Below, one piece after another: positions 9,255-19,741 of a stretch of DNA of 64,000 bases (position 1 is its first letter; the number at the start of each line of letters is the position of its first letter). Location of the stretch: contig BTPG01000005.1 of the NCBI GenBank assembly GCA_036245525.1, forward strand, positions 120,302,417 through 120,366,416, given 5' to 3'. This stretch comes from Semisulcospira habei. Its lineage: Eukaryota > Mollusca > Gastropoda > Semisulcospiridae. A program made the translations under genes and the position numbers. A model generated the notes under the pieces. That model saw nothing but the letters and a program-made list of their open reading frames with translations. It did no database searches and was not told where the DNA came from.

Positions 9255-12046
9255 ATGACGGACAATGCTCAAAGCCCTGGCTCACCTGGTTTAAGAAATG
9301 TGTTTCACACAACAAACTTGCCTATAAGCAATACTAATAATGTCTATCAATCAATAGAAAACTCTTTTTCTGTCATACAACAAAATCTCCTTACAGGCAG
9401 TGTGAAGATTCAGATTGTTGCAAAAATAGAATTCACTAGAATGGACGGTGAAGTGATTATATCGTATATATCAACAAGACAACACACTGTTAACACACAA
9501 AGAGAATTGGAGAACGTGTTTAGAGACAGACTATTACCAGACTTTCTACAGGCAATCGACAGTGCAAAAATGAAGGGGTCTGGTTGGCACGAAGGTCATG
9601 TGCATGAACTACAATTAAAGCAGTCTAGGTATCATCCTATATTAGGTAAATCATGGTTGCCACTGCCAACAGAAGTTTCGAACAAAAAGGCAGTCGTCAA
9701 CATACAGAACAATGACAACTATTGTTTCATGTGGTGTGTGATTGCTAAACTACACTTTGTAAAATCAAAACCTGAACGTGTTTCTAACTACACTAAATTT
9801 GTAAACGAACTCGATTTTAGTGGCATTGAGTTCCCTGTTAAAATAGAGGACATAGACTTGTTTGAAAAACTAAATCCTGGTATATCTGTGAATGTGTTTG
9901 TGTGGGATAATGAATCTGAGAACAAGTTACAACCAATTAGAGTGTCCCCAATTGCACCAACATATGGTCAGTCAGAAGATAAGCATGTTGACATGTTGCT
10001 TATCGGTCCTACCGGTGATGACAATAACTTTCACTACACAATTATTAGAAATATGTCACGTCTAATTCACGGACATACAACAAAACACAATGGCAAACAG
10101 GAAGTGTGTAAAAGATGTTTACAAAGATTCTCCTCCATAAACGTAGCGCACAAACACGTTTTACACTGCAGGTCAGCTGATGATATACAGACTGTACTTA
10201 AGTACCCAGATCCTGGTAGTCAAGTGTATTTTAAGAACTATGGAAATCAGCAAAAGTTGCCGTTTGTAGTGTACGCAGATTTTGAATCACTGGTTGTTCC
10301 GTATGAAGGTCCTGTTCCAGAGTCATTACCAAAGACTATAAAATTGAGTGACCAAGTGGTGTGTTCTTTTGGATACATTATTGTTAGGTCAGACGGTCTT
10401 CATTCAGAGCCTGTTATCTACAGGGGTGAAAATGCAGCATGTTTGTTTTTAACAGAAATGAGACATCTGTATAGTCAGGTAGTACAATATCTCACAACAT
10501 GTCAGATGCCTTTGGTGATGACAGAAGAAGACAAACTAAAATTTGATACAGCTGAGACGTGTTGGATTTGTGAACAACCTTTAGGTGGTGATAAAGTTCG
10601 TGACCACGATCACATAACTGGATGTTACAGAGGTGCTGCACATGGTGATTGTAACTTGAAATTAAAAACAGATCCTAAGACATATAAGCTACCAATCTTT
10701 TTCCACAATCTGAAGGGATATGATTCACACATCATCATGCAAGCTGTAGATGAGTCGTACAGAAACATAAGTTGTATTGCCCAGACAACTGAGAAATACT
10801 TGACTTTTAGGTTAGATAAATTAGCATTTTATGACTCTATGCAACATCTGTCTTTAGGGTTGGCTAGTCTGGCAGAAGGACTGACTGAGTATCCAATAAC
10901 AAGTAAATATTTTGAGCCAGACTTGGTTAAAAAAGGTGTCTATCCGTATGAGTACATTGATCACTGGGTTGTGTTTGAGGAAACAAGACTGCCACCAAAA
11001 GAGAAATTTTATTCTACACTAACTGGAAAAGGTATTTCTGACTCTGAATACCAGCATGCACTTGATGCGAGGGGTAAATTAGGGTGTCAGACTATTGGTG
11101 ACTACCACGATCAGTACTTGAAAGCTGATGTTTGCTTGCTAGCAGACGTATTTGAAAGTTACCGTGAAAAGGGGTTGTTACACTACAAGCTTGACCCTGC
11201 TTGTTACATAACTAGTCCTGGCATGACATGGGATGCATTTTTGAAATCCAGTAAGATATCTATAGACCTGTTGTCTGATCGTACGATGGGTGAAATGGTG
11301 GAACGTGGATTGAGAGGAGGGATTAGTATTGCAGCGAACAATTACGCCAGAGCCAACAACAAATATATGGACAACTTTGACCCCTCAAACCCTGGGTCAA
11401 GGTCATTCATTACCTATGTAGACGCTAACAATTTGTATGGCTGGGCAATGTGTGAATTATTGCCCTTGAAAAACTTTTGTCTGCATGATTTGTCACAGTA
11501 TGATGTAACAGAGTCAGGGTTAACAAACAATATTATGAATCTTGACCGAAACGACGCGAAGGGTTGGATCTTTGAAGTAGACCTGGAGTACCCACACCAC
11601 CTACATGATTACCACAATGATTATCCATTAGCAGTTGAGAAAATGAGTATGACGGGGAAAAAAGAAGACACTAAACTTGTACCAAATTTGAATGACAAAT
11701 TCAATTACGTTTGTCACTACCGCTTGTTGCAGTTTTACATCAGACACGGGTTAGTACTAAAGAAAGTTCACAGAGGAATTCAATTTGATCAGAGTGCTTT
11801 CATGAAAGATTACATAATGAAGAACACAACCCTTCGTGCCAGAGACGGCAACACTGCATTTGACAAAGACTTCTTTAAGCTTATGAACAATGCCTGTTTT
11901 GGCAAGACGATGGAAAATCCTCATCACAGAAAAGATGTGAGACTGGTCACAACTGAATTGGGTGCAATTAAACTTACAGGTAAGCCACAGTACACAGGGT
12001 ACAAAGAGTTTCATTCATCATTGTATGCTGTGTCACTCAAAAAAAA
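9255..12046 (+). pseudogene. polB: Protein-primed DNA polymerase B, N-terminal part (frameshifted)
   Basis: This is the main replication enzyme of Polintons, which copies linear genomes from a terminal protein primer. Visible in order: an N-terminal domain with a Cys/His cluster (about residues 285-305); exonuclease motif I DFES (about 340); an HNH-like zinc block CWIC...RDHDHITG (about 435-455); exonuclease II NLKGYD (about 485); exonuclease III YLKADVCLLAD (about 620); polymerase motif A DANNLYG (about 722); motif B NNACFG (about 877). The frame is lost in a run of nine A at 12039-12047, and the motif C part continues in another frame from about 12048. Start ATG follows AAATAAAA. With both parts the length is normal for the family. 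A sequencing error in the homopolymer cannot be excluded. Confidence 0.93.
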
Positions 12047-12047
12047 A

Positions 12048-12720
12048 GATTGTCAAACTGGACAAGCCAGTATTCATTGGTATGGCAATTCTTGAGTTGT
12101 CAAAACTGTTGATGCTTGAATTTTATTATGATTACTTCAAACCAAAATATCCTGAGTGTCGTCTGCTATACACTGACACTGACTCTATGATCATTGATGT
12201 GTGTACTGAAGACTTTTATGAAGACATGAAAACAGAGTTACACATGTATGACACGTCTGATTACCCTAAAGATCATCCACTGTTTAGCACACAAAACAAG
12301 AAAGTGCCTGGTAAGTTTAAGGATGAACTGAATGGTGTGCCAATAGTTGAGTACGTTGGACTGAGATCAAAAATGTATTCTATACTGCACCAGAAAGGCA
12401 GTCAGTCAAAAGCCAAAGGTATCAAGAAAACAGCAATAAAAAATAAAGACATACGTCATGAACATTACAAGCAAGTGTTAGATGGTGCATTAATGCCTGA
12501 TTATCCAAACAAGTCATTGAGATCAAATAAACATAATCTTGAAATAATTCAAACACATAAGAAATCACTTGCAGTTGGAGACACGAAAAGAGTGTTTCAC
12601 ACTAAGGAAAAAGCTTATGCACCAGGTCATTACAGGCTCAAGTTATCTGAAGAAATAGCTGACGAACTGGTTGATGAATTAATTGACGACTTAGTTACTG
12701 AAATGAGTAACGGTGTCTGA
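12048..12720 (+). pseudogene. polB: Protein-primed DNA polymerase B, C-terminal part
   Basis: This piece continues the polymerase after the frameshift. It carries motif C YTDTDS (near 12168), the palm aspartates needed for catalysis, then a KxY-like motif region (KFKDE, RSKMYS) and thumb. It ends at TGA 12718-12720 and overlaps the last 30 bases of the convergent integrase gene. An in-frame ATG at 11962 lies upstream of the break and is unlikely to be a true start. Confidence 0.9.
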
Positions 12721-13665
12721 GGGAATAATCTGTAATTCTTCTCTGACAAATGCCCTCTGGGGTGCAGGGTCATACAGATAATATATTGTTGCGTCTGGAC
12801 CGGGGACTATTTTTTTTATATTGTGTACAGACGTTGACCAGATGGGGTCTGTCGCCCTGCGTCTGTCGTCGTTCTCGGCCTCTCCGGGTTGATATAAATA
12901 TCTCACCTGTTTAGTAAATAAACTTGTGTCAGGCGCAAGCGGTGCCTGGGTTGACATTGTTTTTGGCTCTGTAATTGATTTCAATTTAATAGCATCAGCA
13001 GGCTTAGGATGTCCTTCATCGTTCATTGCTTTTATCACATGTGGTAATCGCTTAACCCACTCAGTGTTCCGGGTGTCATGCATGAGTTCCTTAGAATACT
13101 GGTAACTGAAAAGTCTTTCTGATAACTGTTTGTTAAAGTTCTCAACAATTGCCTGTGATCTGTGTACACCTGGAATTCCTCGTCTGACCAGTACACCATG
13201 CTTAGCAAATAACTGATTAACTGCACCTTTGAATTCTGATCCATCATCAACTTGAACAAGTCTGGGGTATCTTAAAGGGCCTCTTTTGTAAATACTAGAT
13301 AAAGCAGTCGCAACTGTACTGGCTGTTTTGTCAGATATGGGTTCAGCGTCTTTATATCTTGAAGCAATGTCTACGACAGTTAATGCATACTTGTATCGTT
13401 TCTTTCTTATTGTGTCATGTGGTAAAAACAGGAGGTCCATTTGGTGCGTGTCATTAGGTGTTGTGTTCTCAAAATGAGGCCTTGTTATCTTTCTTGGAGC
13501 AGGAAGATATATCTGCCAAATTGCTTGTCTCTGTAACCATTGTTTGACTTGATTGAGTGATATATCTCCGCCCACAGCGGCATGTAATTTCTGAATAGCG
13601 GTTGCTCCTTTATAATACCCTGATGGGGAGTAATATATTTTCGATAGTTTATTTTCGGCTGCCAT
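12691..13665 (-). CDS. int: Retroviral-type integrase of the Maverick
   Basis: This DDE integrase inserts the linear element DNA and makes the short target duplication. From the ATG at 13665 it is 324 residues. The catalytic triad is visible as D77 (QMDLLF), D140/141 (VDDGSEF) and E175 (AIVENF), followed by a C-terminal domain consistent with an SH3-like or chromo-like fold. I chose this start because AGAAAAA precedes it; an upstream in-frame ATG at 13701 falls inside the neighbouring gene. The frame is open throughout. It overlaps the upstream membrane-protein gene by 17 bp and converges on polB. Confidence 0.92.
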   Translation of the reverse strand: MAAENKLSKIYYSPSGYYKGATAIQKLHAAVGGDISLNQVKQWLQRQAIWQIYLPAPRKITRPHFENTTPNDTHQMDLLFLPHDTIRKKRYKYALTVVDIASRYKDAEPISDKTASTVATALSSIYKRGPLRYPRLVQVDDGSEFKGAVNQLFAKHGVLVRRGIPGVHRSQAIVENFNKQLSERLFSYQYSKELMHDTRNTEWVKRLPHVIKAMNDEGHPKPADAIKLKSITEPKTMSTQAPLAPDTSLFTKQVRYLYQPGEAENDDRRRATDPIWSTSVHNIKKIVPGPDATIYYLYDPAPQRAFVREELQIIPSDTVTHFSN

Positions 13666-14083
13666 TTTTTCTAGCAATGAAAACTCCAGTAAAATAAACA
13701 AATATCATTCCCACTAGAACAAAGATTATCTCTCCGTTTCTTTGTTCTGGGCTTGGTTGATAGTAGTCACTTAGTTTTGGTTTCGGTATAGACATGTCTT
13801 CACCCGTGACTAAAAAATACTCACGGATTGCGTCGTCTGTATTTGAAAACGTATGTTGTGCGTGACCTTCTAGCCTGAGTTTTTCATTGATGAAATCAAG
13901 TTTCTCAATTCTATTCTTTTCGTAATCCTGTTGAGCTTGTGCTAATTTTTCTGACGCTTCATTATGACGCTTTATTTCTTCTGCAGATTGTTCTCTACCC
14001 ATTTTAGAAAAGAGATAATTAGAGCCGCTAAACGCGAGGGCGTTGACCATCGCTCCTCCCACCATAATAGCTATCGTCGCCAT
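13649..14083 (-). CDS. Conserved Polinton membrane protein, two transmembrane segments
   Basis: The 144-residue protein has a hydrophobic N-terminus (IAIMVGGAMVNALAFSGSNYLF), a central charged helix likely to form a coiled coil (residues about 30-75), a conserved-looking LSDYYQPSPE and a C-terminal membrane segment (IIFVLVGMIFVYFTGVFIA). I recall proteins of this layout in many Polintons, where the role is unknown. A virion membrane or core component is an inference. It is the first of a run of small minus-strand genes between integrase and ATPase. Confidence 0.8.
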   Translation of the reverse strand: MATIAIMVGGAMVNALAFSGSNYLFSKMGREQSAEEIKRHNEASEKLAQAQQDYEKNRIEKLDFINEKLRLEGHAQHTFSNTDDAIREYFLVTGEDMSIPKPKLSDYYQPSPEQRNGEIIFVLVGMIFVYFTGVFIARKNGSRK

Positions 14084-14094
14084 ATTATTTTTAT

Positions 14095-14325
14095 TTACAT
14101 AGAAACATTTTCGGGAATAATTCCCTGTTTAACAAGAAGGTCTTTCGTGGCGATTGACGCTGTTACAACTACAATTAGCTTAGCACTGTCTTCGAAATCG
14201 AGTCTACTCAGGTCTGCTGATTTCATTTTGAGTAGACTTTTTCCTAGCATAGAATAAGCTACTGCTAATCCACTGATTACGGCAGAGTGATACACAAGGT
14301 TCATTAAATTTTTTGAGTCGTTCAT
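14095..14325 (-). CDS. Small Polinton membrane protein
   Basis: The 76-residue protein has one likely transmembrane segment near the N-terminus (residues about 10-30) and a second hydrophobic stretch (LIVVVTASIA, about 49-58). It ends 12 bp upstream of the next gene on the minus strand, as in a compact viral transcription unit. Function unknown. Confidence 0.7.
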   Translation of the reverse strand: MNDSKNLMNLVYHSAVISGLAVAYSMLGKSLLKMKSADLSRLDFEDSAKLIVVVTASIATKDLLVKQGIIPENVSM

Positions 14326-14360
14326 TTCTAAGGCAAGAAAAATTAAAATAATATTTTTAT

Positions 14361-14819
14361 TTACTGCATATAAAATGGGTCAACGGCTTTGGGTGTTACT
14401 GGTAATGTGGCGACTTCTGGTTTTGTTTTTGGAGTGTCTGATTTTTTGGTCACTGTACGAGTCTGTGGTTTGTATTTTTTGTATAATTGATAACCTACGT
14501 AACCAAATCCGACAACAAATCCGACAATTATATATTTTGTTGATTGAGGTTCGGGGTTAGTTGTTTGTCTCTCACTTTGATGAAGGTGTCCTGTCGGTGT
14601 CAGTCCTGACGGTAGTGACGGTCCTGACGATCCTGACGCCTGGTCAGTCACATGAGTCTTTTCTGTTTGTGCCTTAAGCTGTAATTTTTTTTGCCTATTA
14701 TATTCAGCTAATCTTTTTCCAGCCTCAACCCTGCCTGGACTTTTAGTCTTCGTCACAGTTTGAACCTGTGTCAAAACAGGGTCGGGGTTCAGTTGTGGAG
14801 TCGTCTGGGTTTCGTCCAT
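14361..14819 (-). CDS. Polinton single-pass membrane protein with disordered flanks
   Basis: The 152-residue protein has a Thr/Gln/Pro-rich N-terminus, a basic motif SPGRVEAGKRLAEYNR (about residues 27-42) that I associate with Polinton proteins, a Gly/Ser/Pro linker, one transmembrane segment (IIVGFVVGFGYVGYQLY, about 96-112) and a basic, Pro/Thr-rich tail. Its start lies inside the extended frame of the gene at 14743-15276. Role unknown; a structural or core protein is possible. Confidence 0.78.
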   Translation of the reverse strand: MDETQTTPQLNPDPVLTQVQTVTKTKSPGRVEAGKRLAEYNRQKKLQLKAQTEKTHVTDQASGSSGPSLPSGLTPTGHLHQSERQTTNPEPQSTKYIIVGFVVGFGYVGYQLYKKYKPQTRTVTKKSDTPKTKPEVATLPVTPKAVDPFYMQ

Positions 14820-15276
14820 TTTCTTCTGCAGTAAAATTTATTTTCGAAAAATCAATATGACTCCCAGTAACAAGAAGGGTTACTACAGGTGCAAGGTAAT
14901 TTCCGAACTTGTAAAACATGACACATGCTAATTTGCCAATTGAACTTGAAACAATAGGATTGCTTTAAAGGTCGTGTGATAGACTGTCACTATCCACAGG
15001 TAGAAAGTGACTCACTGCTTTTGTGTATAGGCATACAAGAGATCGACTCAAATCACGTGTCATTAGTGAAGCGATGTGGTTTTCATATTTTGAATGAAGC
15101 TTGATTAGTTCATCAGAGGTAAGAGATTCAATATCCTCTGTCATGTATTGTTTCCCGAGATAAGTCTTTGATTTGCCTGAGACAATCACAGACAAAAGAC
15201 GCTGTTTCTTAGAGTCTAAGTCTTTGTTCTCAACAGCATTGATATCATTCAATAGAAGGATTTCATCAGGGTTCAT
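14743..15276 (-). pseudogene. Conserved Polinton small protein with an in-frame stop
   Basis: The first 103 residues (from ATG 15276, after TATAA) include SGKSKTYLGKQY and acidic helices, a pattern I recall from a conserved Polinton gene near the ATPase. A TAA at 14965-14967 stops the frame, but the same frame continues without stops for 73 codons with a sensible hydrophobic segment (FGNYLAPVVTLLVTG) and ends at 14743, overlapping the next gene. I read this as one gene interrupted by a point stop, or less likely as regulated readthrough. Confidence 0.6.
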
Positions 15277-15303
15277 TTATATTGTTATTTTAAAAAACAA
15301 AAA

Positions 15304-15915
15304 TTAATTTACTAACCCATACCCTGTGGGCTGATCTGTCTTTAAAATGAGCTTTAGATGCTTAGTTGATTTCAGTTTATTTTTTACATCATCGCGTTCA
15401 TGTTTATTTGGTATGACATCATTCTCTCTGAGACAGTCTTCAAAGCTGTCACGGTCCTTGCAGTAAAACAAACAAATAAACTTTAACTGTTCTCGAAAAT
15501 CTTTCAGTACAGCATTATATTTCTGAGTGAGAATCCATACACTGACATTTGCGTGTCTGCCACTGAAGGCAAGTTCTGCTAGAGTGTTTCTCTTCTTGAC
15601 AATGTCTTTCTCTGCTGAGCAGTCATCAACAATAAACAATGTTGGCTGTCCTTCAAATTGCTTGTAAAAATATTGTAGGTAGTCATTCAGTTTTTTCTCA
15701 GGGTCAACTAAGTATATGTTGTTGTCAGTCCAAATGAATAAACGGTTGTGATAAGCTTTGTTGTGTTTGATTGTAGGACAAAATATTACAATGTTTTCAA
15801 AGTGGTGTATGTATCTTGTTTGTAAGAGGTTAAGAACAAATTCAGTTTTCCCACACCCTGTGGCACCAACAAATAAGCCACAGTGTGGATCGAGTGTCAT
15901 TAAGCTACGGTTCAT
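15304..15915 (-). CDS. Genome-packaging ATPase (FtsK/HerA type)
   Basis: The 203-residue NTPase has Walker A GATGCGKT at residues 17-24, Walker B LFIVDDC at about 93-99, and a downstream sensor-like Gln in WILTQKY. In Polintons and related dsDNA viruses this enzyme pumps genome into preformed capsids. I start at the ATG at 15915, preceded by GTATTAAA; an upstream in-frame ATG at 15951 overlaps the capsid gene. The frame is intact and the length normal. It lies next to the major capsid gene, as in many Polintons. Confidence 0.9.
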   Translation of the reverse strand: MNRSLMTLDPHCGLFVGATGCGKTEFVLNLLQTRYIHHFENIVIFCPTIKHNKAYHNRLFIWTDNNIYLVDPEKKLNDYLQYFYKQFEGQPTLFIVDDCSAEKDIVKKRNTLAELAFSGRHANVSVWILTQKYNAVLKDFREQLKFICLFYCKDRDSFEDCLRENDVIPNKHERDDVKNKLKSTKHLKLILKTDQPTGYGLVN

Positions 15916-15934
15916 TTTAATACACAATATAATT

Positions 15935-17217
15935 TTAATATATGTGTCCACTTAGTCTACTGTCTTGTATATTGAGTTGTGCGTCATATATCAGGTACAA
16001 ATATATGTTTATGGCTGCAGCAGTTTCAACCTTCTTTTGTATCTGAATTGTTATTCCATCACTACCATTCTCGACAGTTCGTCCTGACCCATGAAGATAA
16101 TCATCATCTGTACTACGAAGGTCTAGCCACAGTGCGTATTTGTTTGTAAGGTATTGTCCGATCCTAACGTCATACAGATGTAGATCTTTGCACGCAATGT
16201 TTGCAGGTTTATCTCTAATCCTTCCACCCGCAAAATACTTTGTGGTTTCGTCATAGTGTTGATAAGGCAGCATTCCTGAAGCGTACACTTGATTAGGGCG
16301 GCCTTCAATTGTGCAGGACAAATGTGTAATCTTAGGATTGTAGAATTTTTCTGAATCTCTTTTGTATGGACTCACCGGTTCAACAAACAACATAAGAATA
16401 CCTTTCAGTGACCTGGCTGGTGTGTTTAAGTTTAAGTTCCACATTGGGTCACTCTTGTCTTTGGGAATTAAACTATGTCTAATCACCCTGTCATAATAAA
16501 TTGGCAGTCTTGACTGATACTGATTTTGAATGAGTCTGGCTAGATCAGTGTGTGTGACAATTTCATATTCCAAGGAAATGTTAGAGATCTTGTATGTTGC
16601 ATCTGTGGCAGATGATTTAATAACTTTGGAGTAGTCATTGAAAGTTAGTTCAAAGCTCAGACGGTCATTCAGTGCCCCTTGATAATAAGGCAAATGAGCT
16701 GTGAGGATTTCAAACTCAAGTGGAATGTAAAATCTGGTTCCATATGTTTCTGCTATAATAACGTCATTGGCTGCTGACGTTGATTTATCTCCGGCATTGA
16801 TTCGAAGTTTACCAACATTATCTGACTGTATGCCTTGGTAACACGGTCTTCTCGTTCTTCTCTTGTGAGCCAAAGATCCTTGTAACAGTAGAACACATCT
16901 GAGTCATCAAGACTAAACACTTCCTGTCCTTCAAGTTTTACTTTAATAGTTCTAACAATTGCTCTGCCAAGATTGTCAACCAGTGTTCTGTTTACGTCTG
17001 CGTCTGATGATAGTTCAATATTAAATGCTAGGCGTGCAGTGCCAGGAACAATAACGTCACTGGGTCCTAGGTTTGGAAACTTGACTGTAAGTGTTTGATT
17101 CTGGTCTATGGTACTTGGATTGTTCGTGATGACGATTGATTGTCTTATGCCCTTAACACCCAGAGGCTCACGTAGTTTTCTGTATGGGTCTAACTTTGAT
17201 TTGTAAGACTGTGTCAT
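15935..17217 (-). pseudogene. Major capsid protein, double jelly-roll, frameshifted
   Basis: Two minus-strand frames together span a protein of normal capsid length. The first (ATG 17217, after GCATTATAAAA) begins MTQSYKSKLDPYRK and contains the N-terminal strands of jelly-roll 1. The second runs to 15935 and carries FYIPLEFEI, a segment typical of Polinton major capsids, and a jelly-roll 2 ending in a beta-rich tail. The frame changes somewhere around 16835-16850. The ATG at 16873 in the second frame has no leader and overlaps the first frame by 120 bp, so I treat it as internal. This gene pairs head to head with the plus-strand gene at 17258. Confidence 0.85.
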
Positions 17218-17257
17218 TTTTATAATGCACAATAAAAAATAATAAATTAATAAAACA
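17218..17257. promoter_or_regulatory. Divergent promoter between capsid and 17258 gene
   Basis: Only 40 bp separate the two start codons. The spacer is almost all A/T with A-tracts ending at both ATGs (TTATAAAA on one side, AATAAAAC on the other). A bidirectional promoter is implied by position; no specific factor site is identifiable. Confidence 0.45.
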
Positions 17258-18508
17258 ATGGCAGCGGGAGGATTTAATCATAAAGATTTTGAAATGGATG
17301 ACATGAATGATTTTGGTAATACAACAGATATGACAGATATGGCAGATATGACTGGTACAAGAAATATTTACAGTTTACGTCACGAACTTTTAGAAACCAA
17401 AGTGAACTCATTTTATGATCATGTTGGTGGCCGCCCAGACAACGTAGACCCTAACCAGTTTGAACTTGATGGCAAGGGTCATTTATATTTAAATACTGTT
17501 GACAAAGGAAAAGTACTATTGACTAACAAAAAAGACCCTAGTAGGTTTAGGGCTTTAAGTACAATAAAAAATGAAGGTGGTGTTGGTGCCTTGCGTCAAC
17601 TTGGAATTGGAGGGTCTCCTGTCACGCCAAGACTGGCTAGTGTGCTTCATGACACGCAAACAAAGTTGCCAACAGGGCAAGAGATTGAAATGGCACCAGT
17701 AACAAGCCTACCAGAAATAGCAAACACTGTGATACAAGAAACCTCATTTACTGAAGGTCAATTAAATGATGCTATGAAAACAATAGATGATCCACCTTTG
17801 TCAATGAGGGAGATTATGGGATTGGATAAATCACTGCAGACAATAAGAGGTGAGATGGTTAATAATCTTGCCAAACTGGGAGAGCTTGATAAACACATAG
17901 AACGTGAAAAAGAGAAACTGGCTACAGCAGACAATGGAAATCTTGACACAGAAATGAAAGAAAGAATACAACACAGATTAAATGATTTGCAGATAGAAAG
18001 ATCAGGACGGTTAGAAACAATTAGTATTGGAAGACAAAAACTAAAATCACAGGTCAACAGAATTAGAGAAACTATTCAGAAAATACTTCATGAAGACACA
18101 ACGTTGGCTGAGAGATTGAAAACACTTTTCAGAGAACAGGGTATCACAATTGCTAGTTTAATTACTGCTCTTGGATTTATTATCAGTACTGTTGTGTTAG
18201 CTGTCTCCGGTGCTGGTGGACCCAGTGGTTCAACACCGCCAGCCCCGGCACCACCAACCCCAGTCCCCACAGATCCAAAAGACTTACAGTCGTGGGTAAA
18301 GAAACAACTGTCTCACATATCAGACTTGCTTAAGAAATTGGCTCTGAAAGCAATGGACGCTTTGCCTGGCATTATAGGCACAGTTGTCAGTTGGCTGATT
18401 AGTACAGCGGCAAAGGCAGTAGGGTTTATGGCAGAACATGTGTGGGCCTTTTTGGTTACAGTAGGAGGGTTGATGGTGGGTTATTTAATGAAACAGATAA
18501 AGAAGTAA
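17258..18508 (+). CDS. Conserved Polinton protein with coiled coil and C-terminal membrane segments
   Basis: The 416-residue protein has an acidic Asp/Met repeat start (about residues 11-35), a central charged coiled coil (about 190-285), then FREQGITIASLITALGFIIS, a Gly/Pro/Ala-rich linker (about 318-340) and two further hydrophobic segments near the C-terminus (about 370-385 and 395-412). The IASL-TA-G block plus LPGIIG..VSWL is a pattern I recall from Polintons and adintovirus-like elements, function unresolved. Start follows AATTAATAAAAC. The frame is intact. It overlaps the convergent gene 18485-19741 by 24 bp. Confidence 0.85.
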   Translation: MAAGGFNHKDFEMDDMNDFGNTTDMTDMADMTGTRNIYSLRHELLETKVNSFYDHVGGRPDNVDPNQFELDGKGHLYLNTVDKGKVLLTNKKDPSRFRALSTIKNEGGVGALRQLGIGGSPVTPRLASVLHDTQTKLPTGQEIEMAPVTSLPEIANTVIQETSFTEGQLNDAMKTIDDPPLSMREIMGLDKSLQTIRGEMVNNLAKLGELDKHIEREKEKLATADNGNLDTEMKERIQHRLNDLQIERSGRLETISIGRQKLKSQVNRIRETIQKILHEDTTLAERLKTLFREQGITIASLITALGFIISTVVLAVSGAGGPSGSTPPAPAPPTPVPTDPKDLQSWVKKQLSHISDLLKKLALKAMDALPGIIGTVVSWLISTAAKAVGFMAEHVWAFLVTVGGLMVGYLMKQIKK

Positions 18509-19741
18509 AACCCCTAATCCTGTTAGACCTATTACCAATGCAGTTCTTTCTGACTCATGTGTGTCAGGGGTTGACTGTACTGATTGTATGAGTGCCGGTG
18601 TGGGGGCCAGGGCCGGGGTTGGGGCCGGGGCCAGGGGTGTTACCGTCTGTAATGGTTTTAACAACTGTAGGTGTGTGGTTGTGGCCCCTAAGTTTACAGA
18701 TTGATTGAAACCTAGTTTTTGATCACGACCTGCAACAATTATTTCATTATTATAATTTGTTATTGTACCCATTTGGAGTTGAAGGTCAGATGGTAACATG
18801 TATAACCCGATGCCAACTACAAAGTCAACTTTTGATCTGGCATATCTTAAAACGTCTTGGTAACGCTGTATGCTTGATGGAAGATCAACTGTTGAATTAA
18901 TTGAATCTTCAAGATTTGCAAGAAACTGTTTTTGTGCTTCAAATTTACCACTTCCATTCAAAATGTTTGATTTTGTTAGTGATTGTGCACCTAGTAAACA
19001 CCAGACATATGTTCTGATAGACTCATTGACGCGCTCGACTCCTGCTTGAGTAAACCCGTCAGATTTATCTAAAATAAATGTGGTCCAGGCGTTTGACTGC
19101 TTCTGCTCTATTGATCCTATCCAAACTTGTGATTTTGATGAGAATGAAGTGTAACCAGGGTAATAATCTTGTGGGTATTGTCTGTGACTCATAGCATAAT
19201 ACAATGTACCCATGCCTTTGTGATCATCAAGTTTTTGTGTAAAGTCATACTTGGGGCTGATGTTAAATTCATTACAAATGCGTTCAAACGCTTTCATATC
19301 CATGGTGTTGTTATACCTGTTGAAACTGGATTCAGTGGGCAGTGGTGTATGCAGTTCTGACAGTATTCTTCTAAGCTGGTAGTAAGTGTGGAAACGATAG
19401 ACAGACCTAATCAGTTTGTTTGAGTGATTCAAATGGTCTGTAAAAGAAACACCACAGCCTGTAGTTGAACATAGTATGGCAAAGTTGAGTTGGTTTTGAA
19501 ACATCTGTAGTGGACTTGAGGACCACTTTCTTGCAGTAGAGTCATCTGTTATTGGAGGGTTTAGGTAATGGTCAAATGGGTTTGGTACTTTCACTTGAAA
19601 TAAATCTTGTTCAGACACAGCTATGTCAAGTTGATTTAATTGAATTATTTTCTGTTCATAAGTAGGTGCAACATTATATTTGGCATTCACATTAAATTGA
19701 AATGCGTTTGTAGTGGTGATGGTTGGTGATTTAAATTCCAT
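18485..19741 (-). CDS. Conserved Polinton protein with C-terminal membrane anchor
   Basis: The 418-residue protein has a long globular N-terminal region (about 1-345), an Ala/Pro-Thr-rich linker (TPLAPAPTPALAPTPALIQ, about 369-387) and a C-terminal membrane segment (ALVIGLTGLGVLLLYLF). No catalytic motif is evident. By layout it could be a virion membrane or vertex protein. It starts opposite the minor capsid gene with a 24 bp AT-rich spacer, suggesting coordinated late expression. The frame is intact. Confidence 0.82.
   Translation of the reverse strand: MEFKSPTITTTNAFQFNVNAKYNVAPTYEQKIIQLNQLDIAVSEQDLFQVKVPNPFDHYLNPPITDDSTARKWSSSPLQMFQNQLNFAILCSTTGCGVSFTDHLNHSNKLIRSVYRFHTYYQLRRILSELHTPLPTESSFNRYNNTMDMKAFERICNEFNISPKYDFTQKLDDHKGMGTLYYAMSHRQYPQDYYPGYTSFSSKSQVWIGSIEQKQSNAWTTFILDKSDGFTQAGVERVNESIRTYVWCLLGAQSLTKSNILNGSGKFEAQKQFLANLEDSINSTVDLPSSIQRYQDVLRYARSKVDFVVGIGLYMLPSDLQLQMGTITNYNNEIIVAGRDQKLGFNQSVNLGATTTHLQLLKPLQTVTPLAPAPTPALAPTPALIQSVQSTPDTHESERTALVIGLTGLGVLLLYLFH

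Noticed and set aside
13035..13259. 74-codon frame inside the integrase gene
   Set aside because: Shadow frame of the integrase on the same strand, no start context.
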